Below, piece by piece: positions 44,050-52,326 of a DNA stretch of 64,000 nucleotides; within the stretch, counting starts at the first letter, position 1; every line of letters begins with the position of its first letter. The position numbers and the translations under genes are program-made. The notes below the pieces were generated by a model. The model had not been told where the DNA came from, searched no databases, and saw nothing but the letters and a program-made list of their open reading frames with translations. Source of the DNA: Planotetraspora mira (GTDB lineage Bacteria > Actinomycetota > Actinomycetes > Streptosporangiales > Streptosporangiaceae); assembly GCF_016863275.1 (NCBI RefSeq), contig NZ_BOOO01000013.1:186001-250000 (forward strand), in the 5' to 3' direction.

Positions 44050-44218
44050 TGCATGATCACGCATGCCGTACGGCCAGGCCAGGATGGGTTTTCACGAAGG
44101 TGCGCATGATCACGCAGGGGATGCGGCCAGGTCGGGATGGGTTTTCACGAAGGTGTGCATGATCACGCCCGGGGTGTGGGCAGGTCAGGGGGGATGCACC
44201 CGAATCTGTGCATGATCA
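44050..44218 (-). repeat. 53-bp repeat cluster B (four cores, reverse)
   Basis: The reverse-complement core TGCATGATCA begins at 44050, 44103 (first base C), 44156 and 44209, again exactly 53 bp apart. In the reverse reading each core is followed by the same TTCGTGA and CCTGGCC-like elements as cluster A. The cluster fills most of the 401-bp gap between the GNAT and epimerase genes. The rest (43947-44049) shows nothing recognisable, and 44219-44347 holds the LacI-type box and the epimerase leader. Confidence 0.9.
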
Positions 44219-44279
44219 CGAGCAGGGGGGCGGGCGGCATTGACAGGGCAATCCGTCGGGGTCATTCTGCTCGGGCTGG

Positions 44280-44293
44280 GCAAATCGTTTTGC
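44280..44293. promoter_or_regulatory. LacI-type operator of epimerase/TetR-LacI unit
   Basis: GCAAATCGTTTTGC, CG-centred with symmetric arms GCAAA/TTTGC, 54 bp upstream of the epimerase start. The half-site GCAAATCG is shared with the box at 47077 and differs from the set at 31698-39570, suggesting the TetR-LacI fusion protein as ligand. Confidence 0.6.
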
Positions 44294-44347
44294 GAAAGAC
44301 CAGGCGGAGAAGGCCGGGTCTGACGAACAAAGGTGAGAGGAGAACGC

Positions 44348-45235
44348 ATGACCGACCAACCGCGTCGCGTTCTGGTGACCGGCGCGGCCGGCAGGCTGGG
44401 GCGGGCGGTGCTCGACCTGCTCGCCGCGCGCGGCGTGCCCGCGACCGCGCTCGACCTGCGGGACCCGGGAGGGCTCCCCGCCGACCGCGTGGTGGCCGCC
44501 GACGCGGGCGATTCCGCGGCCGTGCGCGAGGCGCTCGACGGGGTGGACGCGGTGGTGCACCTGGCGGCGATCCCGGCACCCAGCCTGGGCACACCGGAGG
44601 AGGTCTTCTGCGGGAACACGAGGGCGACGTTCGTCGTGCTCGAGGAGGCGGGCGCCCTGGGCGTGCGCAGGGCGGTCATCGCGAGCAGTTTCTCCGCGCT
44701 CGGCCTGCCGTGGGCTTCCACGCTCCTGCACCCGGAGTACGTGCCGATCGACGAGGCGCTTCCCCTCCAGGTGGAGGACCCGTACGGACTGTCGAAACAG
44801 GTGGACGAGGCGACGGCGGCGATGGTCGCCAGGCGCCACGGCATGGCCGTCGTGGCCCTTCGCTTCCCGCTGCTCGGCGGTCCCGGAGACAAGTTCGACA
44901 AGACCGTCGCCCGCTATGCCGAGGATCCGGGCTCGGGCGCCAAGGAGCTGTGGACCTACCTCGACACCCGTGACGCCGCCCTCGCCTGCTGGCTGGGACT
45001 GACCCGTCCCTTCGAGGGATATCACGCGGCCTTCGTCGCCGCCCCGACCACGTTGGCCGCCCAGCCGACGGAGGAGCTCATCGGCCGGTTCCACCCCCAA
45101 TCCGAGCGGCGCGCGCCGATGCCCGGCCGGGCCGTGCCCATCGACCTCGGGGTGGCCGAGCGCCTGTTGGGCTTCGCCGCCCAGCACCCCTATCCCGTCG
45201 CCACGGCGAAGGAGCAGGAGGCCGAGGCCTCCTGA
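44348..45235 (+). CDS. NAD-dependent epimerase/dehydratase family protein
   Basis: Extended short-chain dehydrogenase of 295 residues. The NAD loop VTGAAGRLGRAVLDLL is at residues 10-25, and the catalytic YxxxK is YGLSK. The first-strand acidic residue is Asp in TALDLRDPG, favouring NAD. Overall pattern resembles uronate dehydrogenases and UDP-sugar epimerases; a sugar-acid substrate is plausible because a sugar ABC importer and a glycosidase lie downstream. ATG 44348 has GAGAGGAG upstream. An intrinsic terminator overlaps its stop codon. Confidence 0.83.
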   Translation: MTDQPRRVLVTGAAGRLGRAVLDLLAARGVPATALDLRDPGGLPADRVVAADAGDSAAVREALDGVDAVVHLAAIPAPSLGTPEEVFCGNTRATFVVLEEAGALGVRRAVIASSFSALGLPWASTLLHPEYVPIDEALPLQVEDPYGLSKQVDEATAAMVARRHGMAVVALRFPLLGGPGDKFDKTVARYAEDPGSGAKELWTYLDTRDAALACWLGLTRPFEGYHAAFVAAPTTLAAQPTEELIGRFHPQSERRAPMPGRAVPIDLGVAERLLGFAAQHPYPVATAKEQEAEAS

Positions 45236-45244
45236 GGACTTTTT
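45216..45244 (+). terminator. Intrinsic terminator at epimerase stop
   Basis: AGGAGGCC (45216-45223) pairs with GGCCTCCT (45226-45233), followed by a T-run at 45240-45244. The stem lies inside the last codons of the epimerase gene. A minimal 2-base loop will open to four or more. Confidence 0.65.
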
Positions 45245-45283
45245 CAGTGAGCATAAGGAGTCATCGACTGTAAGATCCCGGAC

Positions 45284-47002
45284 ATGTCCCCCGAAGGCCG
45301 ATCGGTCGCGCGGCGCGAACGGAAGAAGGCACAGACCCGCGAGGCGATAGTCGCGGCGGCCTTCGGGCTGTTCGCCGAGCGTGGGTTCGACGCGGTGACC
45401 GTCGCTGAGATCGCCGACGCGGCGGACGTCTCGGCCAAGACGGTCTTCAACCATTTCGCGGCCAAGGAGCAGTTGTTCTTCGAGGACGAGCCGCTCCTTC
45501 GCGGTGAGCCGGGCGCGCTGGTCGGGAGTCGCGCGTCCGGCATCACCGTCGGGCAGGCACTCGAGGGCGTGTTGCCCGGCCCGGCGGACCCCGTGTCCGA
45601 CGCCCGTGACCAGGCGACATGGGCGCGTGTCTACGCGGGCAGCCCCGCACTGCGCGCGTACGCCCGGGAGTCGTTCTCCAGGTGGGAGGGCGACCTGGCC
45701 GGTGTGATCGAGGCCGAGTTCGGCGCGCGTCCCGGCACGCCTTCGCCCGGGGTCGTGGCGACGGTCGTGCTCGCCGCGGTCCGCGAGGTGTGGGAGTCGA
45801 CCCTGGCGGCCATCGCTGGGGGAGCCCCGCCCGACGAGGCGGTCGCGGAGGGGAGGGGGCGCCTCTCCGCCACACTCGTCACTCTCGCGCCCGTCATGCC
45901 CGAACGGGTCTCCCCCGTGACCCCGGCGCCCGCCCAAGGTGACGCGGCCGTCGTGACCCCGGCGCCCGGCCATGGCGCGGCCGCCGCAATGCCCCGTTAC
46001 CCCCGGGGGGAACGGCCCAGCATCACCCGCGTGGCCGAACTGGCCGGAGTGAGCGCGACCACCGTGTCCCACACGTTGAACGGCCGCAGGCCCGTCGCCG
46101 AATCGACCCGGCGGCGTGTGCTCGATGCGATCGAACGGCTCGGCTACCGCCCCAACGTGCTCGCCCGTGGCCTGCGGACCAGCAGGAGCCAGACGATCGG
46201 GCTGGTCATCCCCGACATCACCAACCCGTTCTACCCGGCGCTCGCCCGCGGTCTGCAGGACGTCCTGGGCCCGGCGGGCTACGACGAGATCATCAGCAAC
46301 ACCGACGGCGACCGGGACCTGGAGCGGGCGGCGATCGAGCAGATGATCGCCAGGCAGGTCGACGGGCTGGCCTTCGCGGTGTTCCACACGCACGCCGAGG
46401 ACCTGCTGCCCGCCATAGAGGCGGGCATCCCGGTGGTACGGCTCGGCGGCCGGCTCGTCCAGGAGGGCGTCGACGTGGTTCACAGCGACGACGAGGGCGG
46501 GGCCGCCGAGGCCACCCGCTACCTGTTGGCACGCGGCTACCGCAGGATCGGGTTCGTCTGCGGCCCGCAGGCCGAGGGGCCGGCGGCCGAACGCGTGGCG
46601 GGTTACCGCGCCGCGCTGGCGGAGGCCGGAGCGCCCGCGGACCCCCGCCTCGTCGTGCACACGCACTTCAGCAGGGCCGGAGGGCAGGAGGGTGCGGCCG
46701 TGTTGCTGGACCTGTCGGAACCTCCCGACGCGGTGTTGTGCGCCAACGACATCATGGCGATCGGCGCCCTCGAGACGGCGGCCCTGCGCGGGCTGCGCGT
46801 TCCGGACGACCTGGCCGTGATGGGGTTCGACGACATCGAGGCCGCGGGTCTCATCTCGCCCGGCCTGACCACGATGGCGAACCCGGCGCGCGAGATCGGC
46901 CAGGCATGCGCCCGGCTGCTCCTCGACCGGTTGTCCGGGCGGGCCGAGGGATATCGCGAAGTGGTCATCCCCGCGCGGTTCGTCCGGCGCCAGTCGGCCT
47001 GA
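45284..47002 (+). CDS. TetR-LacI fusion transcription factor
   Basis: One continuous frame of 572 residues holds two complete regulators. Residues about 9-67 form a TetR helix-turn-helix (REAIVAAAFGLFAERGFDAV, then AADVSAKTVFNHFAAKEQLF), with a TetR-like ligand/dimer part to about 205. After a Pro/Ala-rich linker (206-245) comes a LacI helix-turn-helix (about 246-300; ITRVAELAGVSATTVSHTLN) and a full LacI effector domain to the end. No stop or frameshift separates them and the internal ATG before the LacI part has no ribosome site. It should bind two kinds of site and sense two ligands. It precedes the GH99/ABC sugar unit and probably controls it through GCAAATCG boxes. Confidence 0.9.
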   Translation: MSPEGRSVARRERKKAQTREAIVAAAFGLFAERGFDAVTVAEIADAADVSAKTVFNHFAAKEQLFFEDEPLLRGEPGALVGSRASGITVGQALEGVLPGPADPVSDARDQATWARVYAGSPALRAYARESFSRWEGDLAGVIEAEFGARPGTPSPGVVATVVLAAVREVWESTLAAIAGGAPPDEAVAEGRGRLSATLVTLAPVMPERVSPVTPAPAQGDAAVVTPAPGHGAAAAMPRYPRGERPSITRVAELAGVSATTVSHTLNGRRPVAESTRRRVLDAIERLGYRPNVLARGLRTSRSQTIGLVIPDITNPFYPALARGLQDVLGPAGYDEIISNTDGDRDLERAAIEQMIARQVDGLAFAVFHTHAEDLLPAIEAGIPVVRLGGRLVQEGVDVVHSDDEGGAAEATRYLLARGYRRIGFVCGPQAEGPAAERVAGYRAALAEAGAPADPRLVVHTHFSRAGGQEGAAVLLDLSEPPDAVLCANDIMAIGALETAALRGLRVPDDLAVMGFDDIEAAGLISPGLTTMANPAREIGQACARLLLDRLSGRAEGYREVVIPARFVRRQSA

Positions 47003-47038
47003 GGCGCCGCCGCCCCTTACCGAAGCGCACACGCACTC

Positions 47039-47066
47039 TTGACACTCCCTGTGTTGCGTGTAGATT
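47039..47066 (+). promoter_or_regulatory. Promoter of GH99/sugar ABC operon
   Basis: A consensus -35 TTGACA (47039-47044), a 16-bp spacer and a -10 TAGATT (47061-47066), which is an unusually good vegetative-type promoter for this GC-rich DNA. The start site would be near 47073, leaving about 115 bases of leader. Confidence 0.7.
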
Positions 47067-47076
47067 TCGGGATCAA

Positions 47077-47090
47077 TCTTAACGATTTGC
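47077..47090. promoter_or_regulatory. LacI-type operator of GH99/sugar ABC operon
   Basis: TCTTAACGATTTGC, whose right half (CGATTTGC) is identical to a half-site of the box at 44280. It sits just downstream of the predicted transcription start, where a bound repressor would block the strong promoter. Confidence 0.55.
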
Positions 47091-47188
47091 GCGAAGAAAC
47101 TCGCCCGGTGCCAAGGGCCAGGCCGGTGCCTTCCGCGTCCCGCCGGCACGCGTGATCGACCCCCCAGGCCAGTGACGAAAGGACGCCG

Positions 47189-48256
47189 ATGTCAGCCGGT
47201 GCAAAACGTCGAAACCCCGTGTTCGTCGCGACGCTCGTGATGATCCTCTGCGCTCTGTGGGCGCAACCCGTGCCCGAGGCCGAGGCCGCGAAGCTCTCGA
47301 CGAACGTCCAGCTCTTCTACTACCCGTGGTACGGCAACCCCGAGGTCGGCGGGGAATGGCGGCACTGGCAGCAGGGCGGCCACACACCGCCGGAGGACAT
47401 CGGCGCCGACCTGTACCCGAAGCTCGGCGCCTACGACTCCGGCGACGTCAGGGGCACGGTCGCCCAGCACATGAAGTGGGTCCAGCGCAGCGGCGCCGGG
47501 GTCATCGTCTACAGCTGGTGGGGCCGGGGCAGCTACGAGGACCGCATGGCCAGGGGAGTGCTCGACGCCGCTGCCAAGAGGGGCGTCAAGGTGGCCTGGC
47601 ACATCGAGCCGTACGAGGGCCGCACCGCCGAGTCCGTCGTCGCCGACATCGCCTACCTCAACGCGGCCTACGGCGACCATTCGGCCTACTTCCGCGCCCC
47701 CGACCAGGGAAGGCGCCCGGTCTTCTACATCTTCTGGAGCCTGCAGATCGCCGACTGGACGGCTCTCGACCAGGTCAACCGGGACAACGTCATCCTGGCG
47801 CAGACGACGGACACCTCCAAGATCGCGCACTTCTCCGGGATGTACACCTACGACGGCATCGCGGGAGCCACGGCTCCCGGATGGAAGGAAGCCGGCGCCT
47901 ACGCCAGGGAGCACGGCCTGATCTGGGCGCCTTCGGTCGCGCCCGGCTACGTCGACGACCGCGCGGTGCCGGGCAACACCACCCCGACGCTCGGCAGGGA
48001 CGACGGCGCCACCTACGACAAGGAGTGGTCCAACGCCCTCGACCCCGCGATCGGCGGATCGCCCACGTGGGTCTCGGTCACCTCGTTCAACGAGTGGCAC
48101 GAGGGCAGCTCCATCGAGCCCGCCTCCAGCAAGCCGCCGGCGGGCTTCGGCTACCAGACCTTCGCCGGCGCGTACGGCAAGCGGGGCAAGGCGGCCGAGA
48201 CGGCCTATCTCGATCGGACGAACTACTGGGTCAAGGCGTTCGAGAAGCGGCGCTAG
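47189..48256 (+). CDS. Secreted glycoside hydrolase, GH99-like
   Basis: Extracellular (beta/alpha)8 enzyme of 355 residues. It has a signal peptide (about 1-34, cleavage after AEA). The mature part starts with VQLFYYPWYGNPEVGGEWRH, typical of the endo-alpha-mannosidase/GH99 and GH71-like group. Catalytic-region motifs are WHIEPYEGR (about 141) and SFNEWHEGSS (about 300). It probably releases oligosaccharides from mannan-like or other alpha-linked polymers for import by the ABC system that follows. Confidence 0.85.
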   Translation: MSAGAKRRNPVFVATLVMILCALWAQPVPEAEAAKLSTNVQLFYYPWYGNPEVGGEWRHWQQGGHTPPEDIGADLYPKLGAYDSGDVRGTVAQHMKWVQRSGAGVIVYSWWGRGSYEDRMARGVLDAAAKRGVKVAWHIEPYEGRTAESVVADIAYLNAAYGDHSAYFRAPDQGRRPVFYIFWSLQIADWTALDQVNRDNVILAQTTDTSKIAHFSGMYTYDGIAGATAPGWKEAGAYAREHGLIWAPSVAPGYVDDRAVPGNTTPTLGRDDGATYDKEWSNALDPAIGGSPTWVSVTSFNEWHEGSSIEPASSKPPAGFGYQTFAGAYGKRGKAAETAYLDRTNYWVKAFEKRR

Positions 48257-48284
48257 CCGTACGCGAGCAGAAGGAGAGACGAAG

Positions 48285-49667
48285 ATGAGTTCAGTGCGGA
48301 AGCGGGCGCTCGGCGCGGCCGTGGCGCTCGTCGTCGGAGTGGTCGTGGCGGGCTGCGGGGGCGGGGCGGAAGAGCAGCAGCAGGGCGGCGAGCAGACGCT
48401 GAAGATGTGGACGTTCAAGAAGTCACACGCCGACGCGCTCAACAAGGTCGCCGCCCAGTTCAAGAGCGAGACCGGTATCACCGTGAGCGTGGAGGCGGTC
48501 ACCCCGGACGACGTGTTCGTCAGCAAGGTGCAGAGCGCGGCGCAGACCGACGGCCTGCCCGACGTGCTGGAGGTGCACGCGGGCGGCGAGGACCTCGAGA
48601 TGGGCGCCTCGGGCCTGCTGCAGGACCTGCAGGGTGACGTCGACGCCACCTGGAAGCAGCGGCTGCTGCCCACCACTCAGGAGAGCGGAGTGATGACGCA
48701 GCAGCGGATCGACGACGCGGCGAGCGACTCGCCGTTCAAGAGCACCAAGGCGGGCCAGCGCTTCAGCGTCGGCTTCACCGCGGGCGCCTTCGGCATCGTC
48801 TACGCCAACAAGGACAAGCTGCAGGCGGCGGGCCTCGACCCGAACACGCCCCCGAAGACCTGGGAGGAGTTCCTCGACGCGCTGAAGGCCACCACCGGCA
48901 AGGACTCCCAGCAGGGCGGCCTGTCCCTCGGGCTGAAGGTGAGCCAGACCGGCTACAACTGGGTCTACCAGCCGCTCGCGCACGCCTATCTGGGCAAGGA
49001 CCGGTTCCAGGCACTGTTCGCCAAGGGCGCCGCGCAGGGCTTCGCCTCTCCCGACGGGGTCAAGACCCTCGACGTCTTCAGCAGGCTCACGCCGTACTGG
49101 ATGCCGGGGAGCACCACGCTCGGCATCGACGAGGCGGACATCGCCTTCGCCCAGGGCAAGTCGGCGTTCGACGTGGGCGGCACCTTCACCCTGGCGTTCC
49201 TCGCCCAGAACGGCTTGACGCCCGACAAGGTGCTCACCTTCCCCATCCCGCCGTCGGCCGAGGGTGTGAACAAGGAGATCTCGATGTCCCCGCTGGCCCT
49301 GACGGGGCTCGGGGTCACGGCCACCACCAAGAACCGGGCGGCCGCGGTGAAGTGGCTCGACTGGCTCACCTCGCCCAAGGGGGCCGGAGCCGTCGCCAAG
49401 GAGTCCCTCGACCTGCCGGCGACCGATCTCGGCGCCGACGCCGAATCGCTGCTGGGAGCCGACCTCGCCGCGCTGCAGAAATACTTCACCGGCCCGCCGG
49501 AGAGCGCCTACGACGCCGCGGACGTCAGCTTCTTCCCTTCGGACTACGACCAGGTCAAGCCGGGTGACCTGATGGTCAGGCTGTCACCGCTCCAGGAGGT
49601 GTCGCCGCAGCAGGCGGGAACCGAGCTCGACAAGATCATGGGCTCCATGTGGAAGGCCACCGAGTGA
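48285..49667 (+). CDS. Sugar ABC transporter substrate-binding lipoprotein
   Basis: Extracytoplasmic binding protein of 460 residues (MalE/UgpB-type family 1). It has a lipoprotein signal with lipobox VAGC near residue 24, then the mature start LKMWTFKKSHADALNKVAAQ. AGAAGGAGAG precedes ATG. The gene is 28 bp after the glycosidase and overlaps the first permease gene in GTGA. It would bind the oligosaccharide released by the GH99-like enzyme. Confidence 0.92.
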   Translation: MSSVRKRALGAAVALVVGVVVAGCGGGAEEQQQGGEQTLKMWTFKKSHADALNKVAAQFKSETGITVSVEAVTPDDVFVSKVQSAAQTDGLPDVLEVHAGGEDLEMGASGLLQDLQGDVDATWKQRLLPTTQESGVMTQQRIDDAASDSPFKSTKAGQRFSVGFTAGAFGIVYANKDKLQAAGLDPNTPPKTWEEFLDALKATTGKDSQQGGLSLGLKVSQTGYNWVYQPLAHAYLGKDRFQALFAKGAAQGFASPDGVKTLDVFSRLTPYWMPGSTTLGIDEADIAFAQGKSAFDVGGTFTLAFLAQNGLTPDKVLTFPIPPSAEGVNKEISMSPLALTGLGVTATTKNRAAAVKWLDWLTSPKGAGAVAKESLDLPATDLGADAESLLGADLAALQKYFTGPPESAYDAADVSFFPSDYDQVKPGDLMVRLSPLQEVSPQQAGTELDKIMGSMWKATE

Positions 49668-50629
49668 GCTCGCTCGCCCTGAAGGATCGCCCCGGACGGC
49701 TTCGGAAGGAGCCGTCCGGGGGCCGGTCCCCCCGCCGCTGGCCCGGCTGGCTGACCGGATGGGCCTTCGTGTTCCCCGCGGTCGCGCTCTTCGCGGTCAT
49801 GGGGGTCTACACGATCGGCAGCGGCCTGGCCCTGAGCTTCGCCAAGTGGAACGGCTTCACCCCGACCTGGAACTGGGCCGGGGTGCAGAACTACCTCGAC
49901 CTGCTCTACGCCGACCCCGTGCTGGCCCCCGAGCTTCGCCGGGCCGGATGGAACACCCTGCAGGTCATGATCTTGGCGCCGCTGCTCACCGTGGCCATCT
50001 CGCTGCCGCTCGCCGTCGCGCTCAACTCGATCCGGCGGCTGCGTGCCGTGCTGCGCTCGGTCTACTTCCTGCCCTATGTCACCACCGGGGTCGCGATCTA
50101 CTTCGCGTGGCGGTACGTCCTCGAGCCCGACGGCGCGATCAACACGCTCCTGCGCTCCCTCGGCCTCGGCACGCTCGCCCAGCCGCAGGGTTTCCTCGGC
50201 AACCCCGACACCGCGCTGCCCACGCTGATCCTGATCCTGGTCTGGTCGAGCGTCCCGGTGGCGACGCTGCTCTACCTGAGCGGGCTCCAGGCCGTCGACC
50301 CCAACCTGTTCGAGGCCGCGCAGATCGACGGGGCCGCGCCCCGCCACGTCCTGCGCCGGATCATCTGGCCCCTGCAGCGGCCCATCACCGCCGCCATCGT
50401 CCTGCTCGGCGTGCGCGACACGCTGCACGGATTCCAGATCTTCCTGGTCATGACGCGGGGCGGCCCTGGTGGGCACACCGACGTGCTGGCGCTGATGGCC
50501 TACCGGCTGTCGTTCTTCAAGGGGCTGGCCCAGACCCTCGGCCTGGCCAGCGCGCTCGGCTGGCTGCTGTTCGCGGGGGCCGTCCTGCTGACCCTGGTGA
50601 ACGCGCGCATGTTGCGGAGGGTCCATTGA
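49664..50629 (+). CDS. Sugar ABC transporter permease 1 (MalF type)
   Basis: Inner-membrane permease of 321 residues with six main hydrophobic segments. The EAA coupling loop is FEAAQIDGAAPRHVLRRIIW. It starts at GTG 49664 inside the overlap with the binding-protein stop, with GGAAGG 9 bp upstream. A basic, Pro-rich cytosolic leader of about 30 residues comes first. Confidence 0.92.
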   Translation: MSSLALKDRPGRLRKEPSGGRSPRRWPGWLTGWAFVFPAVALFAVMGVYTIGSGLALSFAKWNGFTPTWNWAGVQNYLDLLYADPVLAPELRRAGWNTLQVMILAPLLTVAISLPLAVALNSIRRLRAVLRSVYFLPYVTTGVAIYFAWRYVLEPDGAINTLLRSLGLGTLAQPQGFLGNPDTALPTLILILVWSSVPVATLLYLSGLQAVDPNLFEAAQIDGAAPRHVLRRIIWPLQRPITAAIVLLGVRDTLHGFQIFLVMTRGGPGGHTDVLALMAYRLSFFKGLAQTLGLASALGWLLFAGAVLLTLVNARMLRRVH

Positions 50630-51447
50630 CCGGGCGGCGCGTGGTCAGGGCGGTCGTCTTCGTCGCCCTGTTCGTGTACGCGCTGATCAGCCTGTACCCC
50701 TTCCTGTGGATGATCTCGGGCGCCTTCAAGAGCAGGAGCGAGATCCTGGAGGGCGGCTTCCTGCCTCGCACGTTCACCCTCGACACGCTCACGCAGACCT
50801 GGGGCCGGCTGCACTTCTTCGACTACTTCCTCAACAGCCTCAAGGTCACCGGGCTGACCGTGCTCGGCGTGCTGGTGGTCTACAGCCTGGCGTCCTACGC
50901 GTTCGCCGTGCTCGACTTCCCCGGCCGGCGGATCCTCTTCTGGTTCTTCGTGGCGCTGCTGTTCGTGCCGGGCATCACGATGTTGCTGCCGGTGGTGATC
51001 CTGGAGAAGCAACTCGGGGTCCTCGGCACGCACATCGGCCTCGTCCTGCCCTTCGTGAACGGCACCGCCCCGCTGACGGTGCTCCTGCTCACCAACGCCT
51101 ACGGATCGATCCCCAGGGAGTTGCGTGAGGCGGCCCGCTCCGACGGCGCGAGCGAGGGGCGGATCTTCTGGTCGGTCCACCTGCCGCTGGCCAGGCCCGC
51201 CCACGTGACGGTCGCCGTCCTCACGGCGGTGCCGACCTGGAACGAGTACGTCCTGACCCGGGTGTCGATCTCCGATCCTTCGCGCTACACGCTGCCGCTG
51301 GGGCTGGAGTCCCTGATCTCCAGTGAGGTCCCCCGGTACAACGAGGTGATGGCCGCCTCGCTGATCATCGTCATTCCGGTCATCGTGCTGTTCCTGTTCC
51401 TCCAGCGGTACTTCGTCAACGGCCTGGTGGGGGCGATCAAGGGCTGA
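50626..51447 (+). CDS. Sugar ABC transporter permease 2 (MalG type)
   Basis: Inner-membrane permease of about 273 residues with six hydrophobic segments. The EAA loop is LREAARSDGASEGRIFWSVH. The start is a rare TTG at 50626 in TTGA overlap with the first permease stop, with GGAGGG close upstream; GTG 50641 is an alternative. No ATPase gene follows, so a shared MsiK-type ATPase elsewhere must power the importer, as is usual in actinomycetes. Confidence 0.9.
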   Translation: MTGRRVVRAVVFVALFVYALISLYPFLWMISGAFKSRSEILEGGFLPRTFTLDTLTQTWGRLHFFDYFLNSLKVTGLTVLGVLVVYSLASYAFAVLDFPGRRILFWFFVALLFVPGITMLLPVVILEKQLGVLGTHIGLVLPFVNGTAPLTVLLLTNAYGSIPRELREAARSDGASEGRIFWSVHLPLARPAHVTVAVLTAVPTWNEYVLTRVSISDPSRYTLPLGLESLISSEVPRYNEVMAASLIIVIPVIVLFLFLQRYFVNGLVGAIKG

Positions 51448-51467
51448 CAGACGGCGTGACCTGGGTA

Positions 51468-51483
51468 GACCCTGGACAGGGTC
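51468..51483. other. Hairpin between permease and SDR genes
   Basis: GACCCTG (51468-51474) and CAGGGTC (51477-51483) form a 7-bp stem with a 2-base centre. It follows the sugar operon by 21 bp and precedes the SDR gene by 24 bp; it may be a weak terminator or an operator. Confidence 0.35.
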
Positions 51484-51507
51484 CGCCGAGGAAGCCGGGG
51501 AGCGCAC

Positions 51508-52326
51508 ATGAGACTCGCGGGAGCACGCGTGCTCGTCACGGGTGCGTCGTCGGGCATCGGCGCGGCGACCGCCCTGGCGATGGCCGGACGGCACGCGCAC
51601 CTCGTCCTGGCCGGCCGGGACAGGGGCAGGCTCGCCGCCGTCGCGGCGCGCACGGGCGGTGAGGCCCTCGCCGGCGACCTCCCCGCGGGCGCGGCCCGCC
51701 TCGCCGCGGACGCCGGCCCCGTCGACGTGCTGGTGAGCAACGCGGGGGAGGGGTGGTGCGGGCCGTTCACGGAGATGCCGGGAGAGGCGGTCGAGCGCCT
51801 CGTGGGCGTCAATCTGGCGGCCCCGATCCAGCTGACCCGCCTGCTGCTGCCCGGCATGATCGAGCGCGGCCGCGGGCACCTCGTCTTCGTCGCCTCGATC
51901 GCCGGGGCCGTGGGCGTGGGAGAGGAGGCGGTGTACTCCGCGACGAAGGCCGGGCTGATGGCCTTCGCCGAGGCGCTCCGGTACGAATTGCGCGGATTGA
52001 AGGCGTCCCGCGCCGGCGGACGCACCGCGGCGCCGCGGATCGAGGTGACCGTCGTGGTGCCCGGGGTGGTCGACACGCCGTTCTTCGACCGGCGGGGCAT
52101 GCCGTACGGACGCCGTCGCCCCGCGCCGATCCCACCGGAGCGGGTCGCGCGCGCGGTCGTCGCGGCGGTGGAGCGCGGCCGGGCCGAGTGCTACGTCCCC
52201 GGCTGGCTCCGCCTGCCCGCCCGGATGCGGGGGGCGTTGCCCGGTCCCTTCCGGGCGCTGGCCGGGCGGACGGCGATGCGGGGACGGCCGGTCAGCCGCC
52301 GCGCAGCGCCCGGATCGACTCCTTGA
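51508..52326 (+). CDS. Short-chain dehydrogenase/reductase
   Basis: Classical SDR of 272 residues. The NAD(P) loop TGASSGIGAATAL is at residues 11-23. The NAG motif is VSNAGEG, and the catalytic pair is Tyr143/Lys147 in YSATK. The C-terminal 40 residues are basic and resemble membrane-associated members of the family. Its 3' end overlaps hpnH by 35 bp in convergent arrangement, so it is not part of the hopanoid operon, although a role in lipid modification is possible. Substrate unknown. Confidence 0.85.
   Translation: MRLAGARVLVTGASSGIGAATALAMAGRHAHLVLAGRDRGRLAAVAARTGGEALAGDLPAGAARLAADAGPVDVLVSNAGEGWCGPFTEMPGEAVERLVGVNLAAPIQLTRLLLPGMIERGRGHLVFVASIAGAVGVGEEAVYSATKAGLMAFAEALRYELRGLKASRAGGRTAAPRIEVTVVVPGVVDTPFFDRRGMPYGRRRPAPIPPERVARAVVAAVERGRAECYVPGWLRLPARMRGALPGPFRALAGRTAMRGRPVSRRAAPGSTP

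Noticed and set aside
42799-44218. Clusters A and B as CRISPR arrays
   Set aside because: The conserved core is only about 10-12 bp, the spacers share partial similarity to each other, and no cas gene is near.
42799-44218. GNAT gene with flanking arrays as an integron cassette
   Set aside because: attC sites are single imperfect palindromes of 57-141 bp, not phased 53-bp arrays, and no integrase gene is present.
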